Source: Clostridia bacterium
Lineage (GTDB): Bacteria > Bacillota > Clostridia > Oscillospirales > CAG-272
DNA length: 36,875 nt
NCBI GenBank assembly: GCA_017938885.1
Contig: JAGBAS010000088.1
Span: 1-36,875, forward strand
Direction of reading: 5' to 3'
Below are positions 15,631 through 24,906 of the stretch, in pieces (positions within the stretch are counted from its first letter, which is position 1; the number at the start of each line of letters is the position of its first letter). The position numbers and the translations under genes are program-made. The notes under the pieces were generated by a model. That model was given only the letters and a program-made list of their open reading frames with translations. It was not told where the DNA came from and did no database searches.

Positions 15631-18600
15631 GTGAAAGCTGTTATGAAAAGTACGAGAAAAAATCATAGGATCCATCGGCTGACAGCGGGGATCCTTGCGC
15701 TGGTTATGGTCGCAGCCCTCTTTGCGGCGTGGCCCGTCACGGTCTCCGCTGCAACGGCGGAGCAGCATACCATATCGGCTAATACCATCAATAACGAATA
15801 CCTGAGTGTCCGCCTCGATACTGACAGACACGTCCTGTATACCACGGGAGGCGACCCCAATACGGCTACGGACAATAATCAAAAGCTTCTGTTTGATTGT
15901 ACCTCCCGAGCTTTGGTCAACGTCAACGGGAGAGTATCGGCCTTTTATTGCTCGACTGATAAGAAGACCGCAGATGGAAATAGTCTGTACTCCTCTTGTG
16001 TGATCAATGGGATCAAGGTGGAGCGCTTCATCTCCTTTGCCTATAACGTCTATACGTCCCGTTATGATACGGTGGAGTATAAGTACGTGATGACCAACCA
16101 GTCCGGGTCTGCGTCCGAGGTTGGTGCCCGTCTGTTCTTCGACACCATGCTGGGCTCCAACGACCATGCGCCCTTCCGCGTCAATGGCCGCAACCTGACT
16201 ACTGCTACCAACTACTACGGGGATGATATTCCTCAGACCTGGCAGGTGTTCGACAACCTTGCCAATCCTTCGGTGGTGGCCAGCGGTACCTTCTTCTATA
16301 ATGAAGCCGACCGCCCCGACCGTGTGCAATTCCTGAATTACGGAAAAGGATCATCTGATTCGGCTTGGGACTGCTACGATAACGAAAGCATCGGCGACAG
16401 TGCCGTAAACGTCTATTTCAATCCCATTTCTCTGGCACCCGGCGAGAGCCGCACCGTGAAGACCTACTACGGTCTGAGTGCCTTTGTGCCCAGCGAGGAG
16501 CCCGAAGAGACGGATCCGGAGGACGAGACCCATCCCGTTGATCCCGATCCCGATCCTGTGGCGGATTTTGATTTCGCCGCCATGGTGCCCGCAGAGCTGA
16601 TCGCTAACGAAGACAGCTCGGACTACGTCGGCAACCCCTTCTCCTTCAACGGCTGGGTGAATAATATCGGCGATCTGGAGTTGACCAACGTGTGCGCATC
16701 CATTCAGCTTCCTGCGGGATTGATACTCCTGGACGACCCCACCGTGGAGCTTGGAAATATTGCCGCAGGGAACGACGCGGGCGTTGTATGGCGCATTCGT
16801 GCGGAGCCCGTTGAGGATCCGATCACCTACCGTTACTCGGTTACGATTTCGGCTGACGGCATGGAGCCCGAGGTCTATACCTACAGCATTACCGTATCCA
16901 GGCTGATCCACAGACACAGCTACGTAGAGATCGAGACTCGCGAGCCTACCTGCCATCAGCCCGGTTATATCCGCTACGAATGCCCGGAATGCGGTGATAT
17001 CATGGAAACGTATATTCCGCCCGTTCTGCATAGCTATATTCGGGAAGTCGTTTCGGAGGCTACCTGTACGACCCCCGGTATGATCCGCCATACCTGTACT
17101 CATTGCGGCGAGTCCTACATGACCTACGTATATGCCGAGCATGACTACGAGCTGGTTGAGCATCAGGATGCTCTCTGTACCCGGGATGGCTTCAAGCGTT
17201 TTCAATGCGTGAGCTGTCAGGATTCCTATGTGGAAACCATTCCCGGAGGACATTCGTATGAAGCTACGGTCACCCGTGCTGCCACCGATACGCAGGAAGG
17301 ACTCATAACCTACACCTGCTCGATCTGCGGCGATACCTACACCGAGATCATTCCCATGCGTCCCGCCGCCAGTATCCTTTTGATCCAGGACAGACTTCCC
17401 TGGACCGAGAATATCAATACGGTTCTGCTGGATAAGCTGGCCTCCGAGGGGTATATTGCAGGCTGGGATATGATGACCACCGGAGAATTGACCGGTATTG
17501 AGCTCTCCATGTACGACGTGATCTATATTGCCAACGATCAGTCCACCGATACTTACGACCGTCTGCGGGATGCGGCAGATCGAATTGCTGCCTTTGCTGA
17601 ACAGGGCGGCGTGGTCGTCTACGGCGCTTGCGATCAGGGCTGGGCGGCAGGTGATATCTCTTATGCCCTCCCCGGCGGTGTGACCATAGAGAATTACTAT
17701 TCCAACCGCAATTACATCGCAAATCCCCATCATCACATCGTAACCGGTGTTCTGACCGATCAGAAGCCCATTACCAACGAGCTTTTGTACAGCACCTACA
17801 GCAGTCACACCTACTTCAACAACCTCCCCGCCGAGGCGATCACCATTCTGGAGGATGCCAACGGACGGCCTACCCTGGTGGAGTATCCCATGGGCGACGG
17901 CTACGTGATCGCCAGCGGTCTGACCTGGGAGTATACCTTCGTTCGTGACTTTGTGAACGGAACCTCCTTTGCCCAGAACGTGTACGACGATCTTCTGGTA
18001 TACGCTATGATGCTGAGCGATCCCTGCGCCCATATTTACGACGAGGGGATCGTGGTGGCTCCGACCTGTACGGAAGACGGATATACGCTGCACACCTGCC
18101 AAAGCTGCGGCCGAAGCATGAAGGACACCATTGTGCCCGCTTCCGGCCATATCGAGGGTGAATGGACCCTCGTCCAATACGCGACAGAGACACAGACCGG
18201 TCTGAAGCAGATTTCCTGTACAGTATGTCACGAGGTGCTGGCTGAGGAGATCATTCCCATGCTGAACGGCCCCGTGATCCACGTCGTTGCTCCCACCGAT
18301 GTGGTTGTTGTCGGCGAAGAGATCACCTTCGGAATCGTCGTGGAGAATTGCGGCCTCGTTAAGTCTCTGGCTATTGTACCCTGGTTCGATACGAACGTTT
18401 TTGAATTGGTCAACGTTTCCTGGGAGATCGGGGCGTTGTTGCAGGACATTGAGGAGGGTACCCTTCGCTCTGTATCTGCCTGGAGAGATGCCACTGATAT
18501 CAATACAACGGTATACAGCATTACGCTTCTTGCAAAGGCTCCTGCGGCCATCACGTCCATAGACTGTCTTTTCACGGTGCAGGATGATGCAGGAGTCCAT

Positions 18601-19845
18601 ACCTATCCTGTCGTTGCCAAGACGGTTTCAGTCACGACGTGTCCCCATACCAATATGGCGGTGGAGATCGTCAACCATACCCACCATGCCGCCGTGTGTA
18701 CCCGTTGCGGTTACAGCGAGATCATGGCTCACGAGTATGATTACGCCTGCGATTCCATTTGCGATACCTGTGGCTACGAGCGGGGTGTGACCCATGACTA
18801 CGCCGACGAATGGAGTATGGATCACCGTGAGCACTGGCACGCCTGCTCGGTTTGCGGAAACAGAAGCGACGTGCAAAGCCATGAGTATGACGCTCTCTGC
18901 GATGATACCTGTAACGTCTGTGCGTATATGCGCATGGGATTTGAGATCCTGATTGCCGTGAATACCTATGATAACGTGAAGAGCGGTGCGTTGGAGATCC
19001 TCTACGATCATTCCGCTTTGGAGATCACCGAGGCGCAATGGCTGATCGACGGCACCTTGATGTCCGATTTTGATCTCAGCGAGGGACGGGGTGTGTTCGT
19101 ATTTGCCAACGGTCAGACCGTTGGCGGGGCGGTTCTGAGACTGGTGATCGACGTGGTGGATCCTGTGCGGGGTGCCGTATCCATCAACAGCTTAGCCGCA
19201 CAGTTGATTCTGGAGTATGCCGACAACAGAACCCAAACCATCAGTCTTTCCGCCGAGAATATCGTTTCGCTGGTTCCTCTGTACTGTCACAGCTTTACGG
19301 TGGAGACTCCGATCGATGCCTATCTTGCCACCGAAGCTACCTGTACCGAACAGGCTACCTACTACTATAACTGTGTCCATTGCGGGCAGGCAGGTAGCGA
19401 GACCTTCGCATACGGTGAGATTCTCCCCCATGTATATGACAGTGTCTGCGATGCGGACTGTAACCGATGCGGCGGAGATCGGGAAGCCCCTCACCAATAC
19501 GGTGCAGAATGTGAGTACGACGAGCATAGCCACTGGATGCGCTGTGAGCTTTGTGATGCCGTGTCTGCCTCCGAGGGGCACTTCTACAGCGATGAATACG
19601 ATATGCAGTGCGAGGGTTGTCTCTACGAGCGGTATACGGCCGGTGACGCCAACAACAACGGTGTTCTCGACCCGGATGACGCGCTGTACGTCGTCTACCA
19701 CGTGCTCTTTGGCGGAGAAGCGTATCCCTCTGACCAGCCCTTCGATTACGACGGAGACGGCAACGTGGATTCCGATGACGCGGTTCATCTGCTTTACAGC
19801 TTCATGTTCGGCGAGGAAGAATATCCCTTGAGTATCCACCGTTAA
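15631..19845 (+). CDS. Secreted dockerin protein with CxxC repeats, GATase-like and two cohesin-like domains
   Basis: 1,404 residues. I chose GTG 15631, which has GGAGG 8 nt upstream and starts directly before a signal peptide (residues 1-40, ending VTVSA); the frame is open to 15553 but that extension has no ribosome-binding site. Order: beta-rich N-terminal domain 44-287; acidic Pro linker; CARDB/DUF11-like beta domain 310-425; CxxC repeats 427-574; GATase/ThuA-like domain 577-797; CxxC repeats; cohesin-like domain 879-1002; CxxC repeats; second cohesin-like domain 1104-1219; CxxC repeats; type I dockerin 1335-1404 with loops DANNNGVLDPDD and DYDGDGNVDSDD. From the CxxC repeats onward it parallels the C-terminal 800 residues of the upstream giant protein, so the two are paralogues with different N-terminal parts. 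Confidence 0.85.
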   Translation: MKAVMKSTRKNHRIHRLTAGILALVMVAALFAAWPVTVSAATAEQHTISANTINNEYLSVRLDTDRHVLYTTGGDPNTATDNNQKLLFDCTSRALVNVNGRVSAFYCSTDKKTADGNSLYSSCVINGIKVERFISFAYNVYTSRYDTVEYKYVMTNQSGSASEVGARLFFDTMLGSNDHAPFRVNGRNLTTATNYYGDDIPQTWQVFDNLANPSVVASGTFFYNEADRPDRVQFLNYGKGSSDSAWDCYDNESIGDSAVNVYFNPISLAPGESRTVKTYYGLSAFVPSEEPEETDPEDETHPVDPDPDPVADFDFAAMVPAELIANEDSSDYVGNPFSFNGWVNNIGDLELTNVCASIQLPAGLILLDDPTVELGNIAAGNDAGVVWRIRAEPVEDPITYRYSVTISADGMEPEVYTYSITVSRLIHRHSYVEIETREPTCHQPGYIRYECPECGDIMETYIPPVLHSYIREVVSEATCTTPGMIRHTCTHCGESYMTYVYAEHDYELVEHQDALCTRDGFKRFQCVSCQDSYVETIPGGHSYEATVTRAATDTQEGLITYTCSICGDTYTEIIPMRPAASILLIQDRLPWTENINTVLLDKLASEGYIAGWDMMTTGELTGIELSMYDVIYIANDQSTDTYDRLRDAADRIAAFAEQGGVVVYGACDQGWAAGDISYALPGGVTIENYYSNRNYIANPHHHIVTGVLTDQKPITNELLYSTYSSHTYFNNLPAEAITILEDANGRPTLVEYPMGDGYVIASGLTWEYTFVRDFVNGTSFAQNVYDDLLVYAMMLSDPCAHIYDEGIVVAPTCTEDGYTLHTCQSCGRSMKDTIVPASGHIEGEWTLVQYATETQTGLKQISCTVCHEVLAEEIIPMLNGPVIHVVAPTDVVVVGEEITFGIVVENCGLVKSLAIVPWFDTNVFELVNVSWEIGALLQDIEEGTLRSVSAWRDATDINTTVYSITLLAKAPAAITSIDCLFTVQDDAGVHTYPVVAKTVSVTTCPHTNMAVEIVNHTHHAAVCTRCGYSEIMAHEYDYACDSICDTCGYERGVTHDYADEWSMDHREHWHACSVCGNRSDVQSHEYDALCDDTCNVCAYMRMGFEILIAVNTYDNVKSGALEILYDHSALEITEAQWLIDGTLMSDFDLSEGRGVFVFANGQTVGGAVLRLVIDVVDPVRGAVSINSLAAQLILEYADNRTQTISLSAENIVSLVPLYCHSFTVETPIDAYLATEATCTEQATYYYNCVHCGQAGSETFAYGEILPHVYDSVCDADCNRCGGDREAPHQYGAECEYDEHSHWMRCELCDAVSASEGHFYSDEYDMQCEGCLYERYTAGDANNNGVLDPDDALYVVYHVLFGGEAYPSDQPFDYDGDGNVDSDDAVHLLYSFMFGEEEYPLSIHR

Positions 19846-19867
19846 GCCGCGGCGGAGAGGAGTGAAT

Positions 19868-21487
19868 ATGAAAAAAGTAGTATGGACTGTCCTGTCTGTC
19901 CTCTGGATACTGGCAACCCTTTGCCTGATCGCTTCTGCTGAGGACGTGCTTCAGGGCGAAGAGCTTTCGTTTACCATCCACATAGATTCCTATGAGGGAA
20001 TCAAATCAGGTTCTATTGAGCTTTCGTATGATCCCGACGTGTTTGAGGCGACCGAGGGCTCCTGGACTCTGTCTCCGGCTCCTTTTGTGGCTGATTTCAA
20101 GACGCAGGACGGAAAGGGCGTATTTCTGTACGCCTCCCCCGTCACAGTGGGCGGAGATGTGTTTCAGGTGACGCTTCGTGTCAAGGATACGGCACCCTTG
20201 GAGCAGAGTGAACCGATAGTCAAGGTTCGTGTTCTGAACAGTGCCGGTGAATCCCAATGGATCGAATATCCCTTGGGCAGCTATCGGATCCTCTGTAACC
20301 ATGCGTTTACAGAGGAGACCGTCAGCGATGCATACTTGCTGTCGCCCGCGACCTGTACGGCTCCCGCCGTTTATTCCGTGTCCTGCCGTTGCGGTGAAAA
20401 GGGAACCGACACCTTTACCCACGGCTCGCCTCTGGGTCACGCGTATGACCACGACTGCGATACAGCGTGCAACCGTTGCGGGGAGGTACGGACGATTTCC
20501 CACGCGTATTCGGATGAGTACGCTCATGACGCAGAGAGCCACTGGCAGATCTGTACCGTTTGCGGGCATGAGTCTGAGCATCATCTTCACGTCAGCCAAC
20601 GCCCCTGCGACCCTGTATGTGAGGTTTGCGGAGGCGAAAAGCCGCATGCTCACGAGTATTCCGGGACGGTGACCGCTCCTACTTGTACCGAGCAGGGCTA
20701 TACGACCTACAGATGTACGTATTGTGGTGACACATACATCGATGATACTACCGATGCAAAGGGTCATACACCGGGGTCCATGGCTGACTGCCTGCAAGAT
20801 CAAGTGTGTACCGTCTGCGGAACCGTGCTGGTCAACAAGCTGGGGCACGATTATGATTCGGTTATCACGCAGCCCACCTGTACCGAGAAGGGTTCCACCA
20901 CGCATACCTGTACTCGTTGCGGCGATATCATGAAGGAAGAGATTCCCGCCCTCGGACACGATCCGGTACAGCATTCCGCTCAGAATGCAACCTGTACGGA
21001 GCACGGCTGGGATGCATACGAAACCTGCTCCAGATGCGATCATACGACCTATGCCGAGATTCCTGCAACGGGTCACGTGTACGGAGACTGGACGCAGACC
21101 TTGGCTCCTACCTGTGAAAGGGATGGCGAGAGCCGCAGAAATTGCACGGGTTGCGATCACTATGAAACCCAAAGCGTTGAGAAAACCGATCATGAGGATG
21201 CCGACAGCAACGGGATTTGTGATTATTGCGAAAAGGTTCTGCAAGACAGCGAGACCGCAGCTCCCGATAGCGAACCCGTAGCTCCCGATAGCGATACCAC
21301 GGCACCCGATGGCGATACTGCGGTTCCCGATAGCGAAACCACGGCGTCCGACAGCGAAACCACGGATCAATCCGACGACACGAAGGACGGAATCCCCTCT
21401 TACGTCATCATCATTGCCGCTGTCATCGGTGTGTTGATCGTCATAGGCGGTATCGCGCTTCTGATCCACAAGCTCCGTTACCTGTAA
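19868..21487 (+). CDS. Membrane-anchored protein with cohesin-like domain and CxxC repeats (candidate scaffold anchor)
   Basis: 539 residues. ATG 19868 follows GAGAGGAG; an in-frame GTG at 19862 overlaps that site. A signal peptide (residues 1 to about 25) is followed by a cohesin-like beta domain (about 26-145; note SGSIELSYDPDVFE, typical of cohesins), then six or more cysteine-rich units of two kinds (TCTExG...TCxxCG...GH and CDxxCNxCG...HW...CxxCG), a Ser/Thr/Asp/Pro linker with repeated PDSET, and a C-terminal transmembrane helix (IPSYVIIIAAVIGVLIVIGGIALL) with a short basic tail. No LPxTG is present. The domain set matches its two upstream neighbours, so I infer that it holds their dockerins at the cell membrane. 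It could instead be an unrelated sensor-like surface protein. Confidence 0.75.
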   Translation: MKKVVWTVLSVLWILATLCLIASAEDVLQGEELSFTIHIDSYEGIKSGSIELSYDPDVFEATEGSWTLSPAPFVADFKTQDGKGVFLYASPVTVGGDVFQVTLRVKDTAPLEQSEPIVKVRVLNSAGESQWIEYPLGSYRILCNHAFTEETVSDAYLLSPATCTAPAVYSVSCRCGEKGTDTFTHGSPLGHAYDHDCDTACNRCGEVRTISHAYSDEYAHDAESHWQICTVCGHESEHHLHVSQRPCDPVCEVCGGEKPHAHEYSGTVTAPTCTEQGYTTYRCTYCGDTYIDDTTDAKGHTPGSMADCLQDQVCTVCGTVLVNKLGHDYDSVITQPTCTEKGSTTHTCTRCGDIMKEEIPALGHDPVQHSAQNATCTEHGWDAYETCSRCDHTTYAEIPATGHVYGDWTQTLAPTCERDGESRRNCTGCDHYETQSVEKTDHEDADSNGICDYCEKVLQDSETAAPDSEPVAPDSDTTAPDGDTAVPDSETTASDSETTDQSDDTKDGIPSYVIIIAAVIGVLIVIGGIALLIHKLRYL

Positions 21488-21522
21488 CCCGTTGGGCATT
21501 TATTCCAAACACGCATAGCTTT

Positions 21523-21552
21523 GCCGGACTCGTGAAGGGTCCGGCATTTTTT
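21523..21552 (+). terminator. Terminator of the surface locus
   Basis: GCCGGAC (21523-21529) pairs with GTCCGGC (21539-21545), followed by ATTTTTT. Confidence 0.9.
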
Positions 21553-21590
21553 CTCCGGCAATTCCGGTGGCTTTACTTTCTCCTCCGCCC

Positions 21591-21619
21591 TTGACATATC
21601 CCCGAAACAATGGTATAAT
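21591..21619 (+). promoter_or_regulatory. Promoter of the polA operon
   Basis: TTGACA (21591-21596), 17-bp spacer ending in TGG, TATAAT (21614-21619). Confidence 0.9.
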
Positions 21620-21660
21620 AATAAAATAGATATCGATTCTCAAAGAAACGGAGTCCCGCC

Positions 21661-24273
21661 ATGAAAAAGCTCCTCTGTATAGACGGTAACAGCATTTTGA
21701 ACCGCTCCTTCTACGGCATCCGCCTGCTGACCACCAAGGACGGCTTTCCCACCAATGCCCTGTACGGTCTGGTCAATGTTATCAGCCGCGAGCTGGAGAC
21801 CCTGAAGCCCGACTACGCCGCCATCGCCTATGATCTGAAGGCCCCCACCTTCCGCCATAAGATGTACGCCGACTACAAGGCGGGTCGCCACGCCATGCCC
21901 GACGAGCTTCGGGCCCAGATGCCCGTGTCCCGTGAGTTTGCCGAGATGCTGGGTTTGCATATTCTGGATATGGAGGGCTACGAGGCAGACGATATCCTGG
22001 GTACCCTGGCCGCCATGGCCGAGGCCGACCCCGAGGACTGCATGGCCTACCTTTTGACGGGAGACAAGGATTCCCTCCAGCTCATCTCCCCCCGCGTCCA
22101 CGTCCTGCTGGCGGGCAACAACGCCACCACCGATATGGACGAGGCCGCCTTCATGGAGAAGTACGGCGTTCGCCCCAGCCAGTTCGTGGACGTCAAGGCC
22201 CTCATGGGCGACAGCTCGGACAACATCCCCGGTGTCCCCGGCATCGGCGAGAAGACCGCCTTAAAGCTCATTTCCGAGTTTGGCTCTCTGGACGGCATTT
22301 ACGAGCAGCTGGAGACCGCCAAGCATACTCCCTCGGTCAAGAAAAAGCTGACCGACGGCAGAGAGAGTGCTTATATGTCCCAAACCTTGGCAAGAATCCA
22401 TCGTGAGGTTCCCTTGGGCCTCACACTGGCGGATATCCGCACCACCCCCATGAATCAGCCCCGCGCCCGTGAGCTGTTCTTAAAGTACGAGTTTTCGGGC
22501 TTCATCAAGCGGTTCGGACTCAACGAAGAACCCGCGGCCGTGGCACAGCCCACCCTGTTTGACGCGCTTGATCTGCCGGAAAGCGGACCGTCGGGGACGC
22601 CGGTCCCTACGGAGGTGAAAACGGTGTTAACCGAATCCTCCGAAACCATCACCCCCGCCGCCCTCGCCGATCTCCCCCTCGGCCGCTACGCCGTGGCCTA
22701 TGAGAGCGGCACCCTCACCCTCTGCAAGGAGGGGAAGCTCTATACCTGCCCCGTGGGCGATCTCACCCCCGAGACCGCCGACGCTATCCGCGCCTTCATC
22801 ACCAGGGACGGCGTCACCACTGTCACCTACGACGCCAAGAACCTCTACCACCGCATGACCGCCGACGGGCTTCCCTTCACGGTGGTGGACTTCGATATCA
22901 TGCTGGCCGCCTACGCCCTCAATTCGGGACTGGGGAGCTTTGACCTGGACCGTATTGCGGTCACCTATCTGGGCAACACGCCCCCCGTCGAGGTCATCCG
23001 TTGCTATGAGGCTCTCTGCGACGCCCTCACCGAACAGCTCACCGCCACCGAGCAGTGGAGCGTCTTCCAAGACATGGAGATGCCCCTGGCCGCCGTCCTT
23101 TTCGATATGGAGCGCATCGGCTTCAAGGTGGATCGGGAGTCCATCTACCAATACGGCCTGGTGCTGGACACCTACGCCGCCGATCTGGAATCCCGTATCT
23201 TCACCTACGCGGGGAAGCCCTTCAACATCAATTCCCCCAAACAGTTGGGCGAGATCCTCTTCGAGACTCTCATGCTCCCCACCGACAAGAAGACCAAGAC
23301 GGGCTATTCCACCTCCGCCGAGGTGCTGGATAAGCTGAAGAAGTACCATCCCATCATCGAGGATATCCTGGAGTACCGCCAGGTCACCAAGCTGAAATCC
23401 ACTTACGTGGACGGTCTTCTCAAGGTGGCCGACGGGGCGGGCCTGGTGCATACCACCTTCAAGCAGACCGGCACCGCTACGGGTCGCCTCTCCTCCGCCG
23501 AGCCCAACCTCCAGAACATCCCCATCCGCACCGAACTGGGCCGTGAGCTTCGCAAGTTCTTCATACCCGCCACCGAAGGCCGCGTCCTCATCGATGCCGA
23601 TTACTCCCAGATCGAGCTCCGCCTCCTGGCGGACATCGCGGGGGACACCGCCATGCGGGAGGCCTTCATATCGGGCTTCGATATCCACACCGACACCGCC
23701 TCCCGCGTCTTCGGCGTGGATAAGGATCACGTCACGGTGGAGCTTCGCAAGAAGGCCAAGGCCATCAATTTCGGCATCATGTACGGTATGGGTGAGCATT
23801 CTCTGTCCGAGGATCTCCACATTTCCCGCGCCGAGGCCAAGTCCTATATTGACAGTTATCTGAACAGCTACCCCGACATCAGCCGCTACCTGGACGAGAT
23901 TATCAGAACTGCCTATGAGCAGGGCTTTGTGACCACCAAGCTAGGCCGCCGCCGCTTCATTCCCGAGCTGGCCGAGTCCAACAAGATGCGCAAGAAGTTC
24001 GGTGAGCGGGTGGCCATGAACTCTCCCATCCAGGGTACCGCCGCCGATATTATGAAGATCGCCATGATCCGCGTACACGACAGGCTTACAAAGAGCGGAC
24101 TGGATGCCAAGCTCATTCTGCAAGTCCACGACGAGCTGATCCTCGAGGCCTCCGCCCGGGATGCTGAGGCGGCCATGCAGTTGCTCTGCGAGGAGATGGA
24201 GAACGCGGTCAAGCTCTCCGTCCCGTTGGATGTGGAAGCCCATATCGGCGCGAATTGGTTTGAAGCCCATTAA
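21661..24273 (+). CDS. polA: DNA polymerase I
   Basis: 870 residues, the full length for the family. Residues 1-290 are the 5'-3' exonuclease (flap) domain with DGNSILNRSFYG and GDSSDNIPGVPGIGEKTA. The middle domain has the fold of the 3'-5' exonuclease but lacks its metal ligands: AYE at 346-348 stands where DxE is needed, and the exo II aspartate is absent, so proofreading is probably lost, as in several Firmicutes enzymes. Polymerase motifs are intact: A (Asp647 in DYSQIELR), B (Arg696, Lys700, Phe704, Tyr708) and C (His823-Asp824-Glu825). It acts in Okazaki-fragment maturation and repair. GGAG lies 7 nt before the ATG. First gene of a probable four-gene operon. Confidence 0.97.
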   Translation: MKKLLCIDGNSILNRSFYGIRLLTTKDGFPTNALYGLVNVISRELETLKPDYAAIAYDLKAPTFRHKMYADYKAGRHAMPDELRAQMPVSREFAEMLGLHILDMEGYEADDILGTLAAMAEADPEDCMAYLLTGDKDSLQLISPRVHVLLAGNNATTDMDEAAFMEKYGVRPSQFVDVKALMGDSSDNIPGVPGIGEKTALKLISEFGSLDGIYEQLETAKHTPSVKKKLTDGRESAYMSQTLARIHREVPLGLTLADIRTTPMNQPRARELFLKYEFSGFIKRFGLNEEPAAVAQPTLFDALDLPESGPSGTPVPTEVKTVLTESSETITPAALADLPLGRYAVAYESGTLTLCKEGKLYTCPVGDLTPETADAIRAFITRDGVTTVTYDAKNLYHRMTADGLPFTVVDFDIMLAAYALNSGLGSFDLDRIAVTYLGNTPPVEVIRCYEALCDALTEQLTATEQWSVFQDMEMPLAAVLFDMERIGFKVDRESIYQYGLVLDTYAADLESRIFTYAGKPFNINSPKQLGEILFETLMLPTDKKTKTGYSTSAEVLDKLKKYHPIIEDILEYRQVTKLKSTYVDGLLKVADGAGLVHTTFKQTGTATGRLSSAEPNLQNIPIRTELGRELRKFFIPATEGRVLIDADYSQIELRLLADIAGDTAMREAFISGFDIHTDTASRVFGVDKDHVTVELRKKAKAINFGIMYGMGEHSLSEDLHISRAEAKSYIDSYLNSYPDISRYLDEIIRTAYEQGFVTTKLGRRRFIPELAESNKMRKKFGERVAMNSPIQGTAADIMKIAMIRVHDRLTKSGLDAKLILQVHDELILEASARDAEAAMQLLCEEMENAVKLSVPLDVEAHIGANWFEAH

Positions 24274-24284
24274 AGGAGATGGCT

Positions 24285-24878
24285 ATGTTGAAAATCGGTG
24301 AGTTCTATACCTCGTACAGCGCAGGATATTGGCAACTCGTGGATCTCAAACCCAAAATCGTCTGCCAATCCAAGGTTGCCTACGAAGATGGCACACCCCC
24401 TCCCCATAAAGCCGGGGAGGTATACGGTCAATGGGCGATACTCAAAAAGGCATTTACACCCAAAATGAAGCCTCGTATCGATTTCGTTTTCGAGGATTCC
24501 TCGTGGTTACGTCCCGTATCCGATGAGGTGCAGGCCGAGATCGACCGATATTTTGCGGAGAATCCGGCTTATCAGAAAAAGTTTGATACTGCCCCGGTCA
24601 AGCTTCGCCCCATGATTACCAACTGTTGGATATCCGTTCCTTCCGACAAAGAAAACGAATTTGTTGGATTTCTGAAATCCCTTCCCGCAGAATTTACAGA
24701 GAAGGAATTTGGAAAATTGGCAGCATCCTATGCTCCCTGTATCGGCCTCCCCCCTTCTACCCATTTGTTGAATCTGCTCTCCTATCCTTGGAATACGACC
24801 GAGGAGGCGGAGCTTGTTTACCACGGCTTTTGGTTCATAAGGCGTGATGAACGTCAGCCTTTGATTTCCAGAGAATAA
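24285..24878 (+). CDS. Hypothetical protein of unknown function
   Basis: 197 residues, not recognised. The start ATG 24285 has AAAGGAG 6 nt upstream; that site overlaps the polA stop codon, indicating translational coupling, and an ATG at 24279 is too close to it. The protein is soluble, with no signal peptide or membrane helix, and is rich in aromatic residues (YSAGYWQLVDL, YHGFWFIRR). An acidic helix (SDEVQAEIDRYF) sits near the middle. Position between polA and malQ says little about its job. The AT-richer codon use compared with polA and malQ suggests a gene under weaker selection or a later arrival. Confidence 0.75.
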   Translation: MLKIGEFYTSYSAGYWQLVDLKPKIVCQSKVAYEDGTPPPHKAGEVYGQWAILKKAFTPKMKPRIDFVFEDSSWLRPVSDEVQAEIDRYFAENPAYQKKFDTAPVKLRPMITNCWISVPSDKENEFVGFLKSLPAEFTEKEFGKLAASYAPCIGLPPSTHLLNLLSYPWNTTEEAELVYHGFWFIRRDERQPLISRE

Positions 24879-24906
24879 TGATTTTATCCATTAGAAAGGA
24901 ATTGTT

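Noticed and set aside
5266..21487. A classical cellulosome with glycoside hydrolases
   Set aside because: No glycosidase catalytic motif is visible in any of the three surface proteins; only binding, cohesin-like and dockerin modules can be supported.
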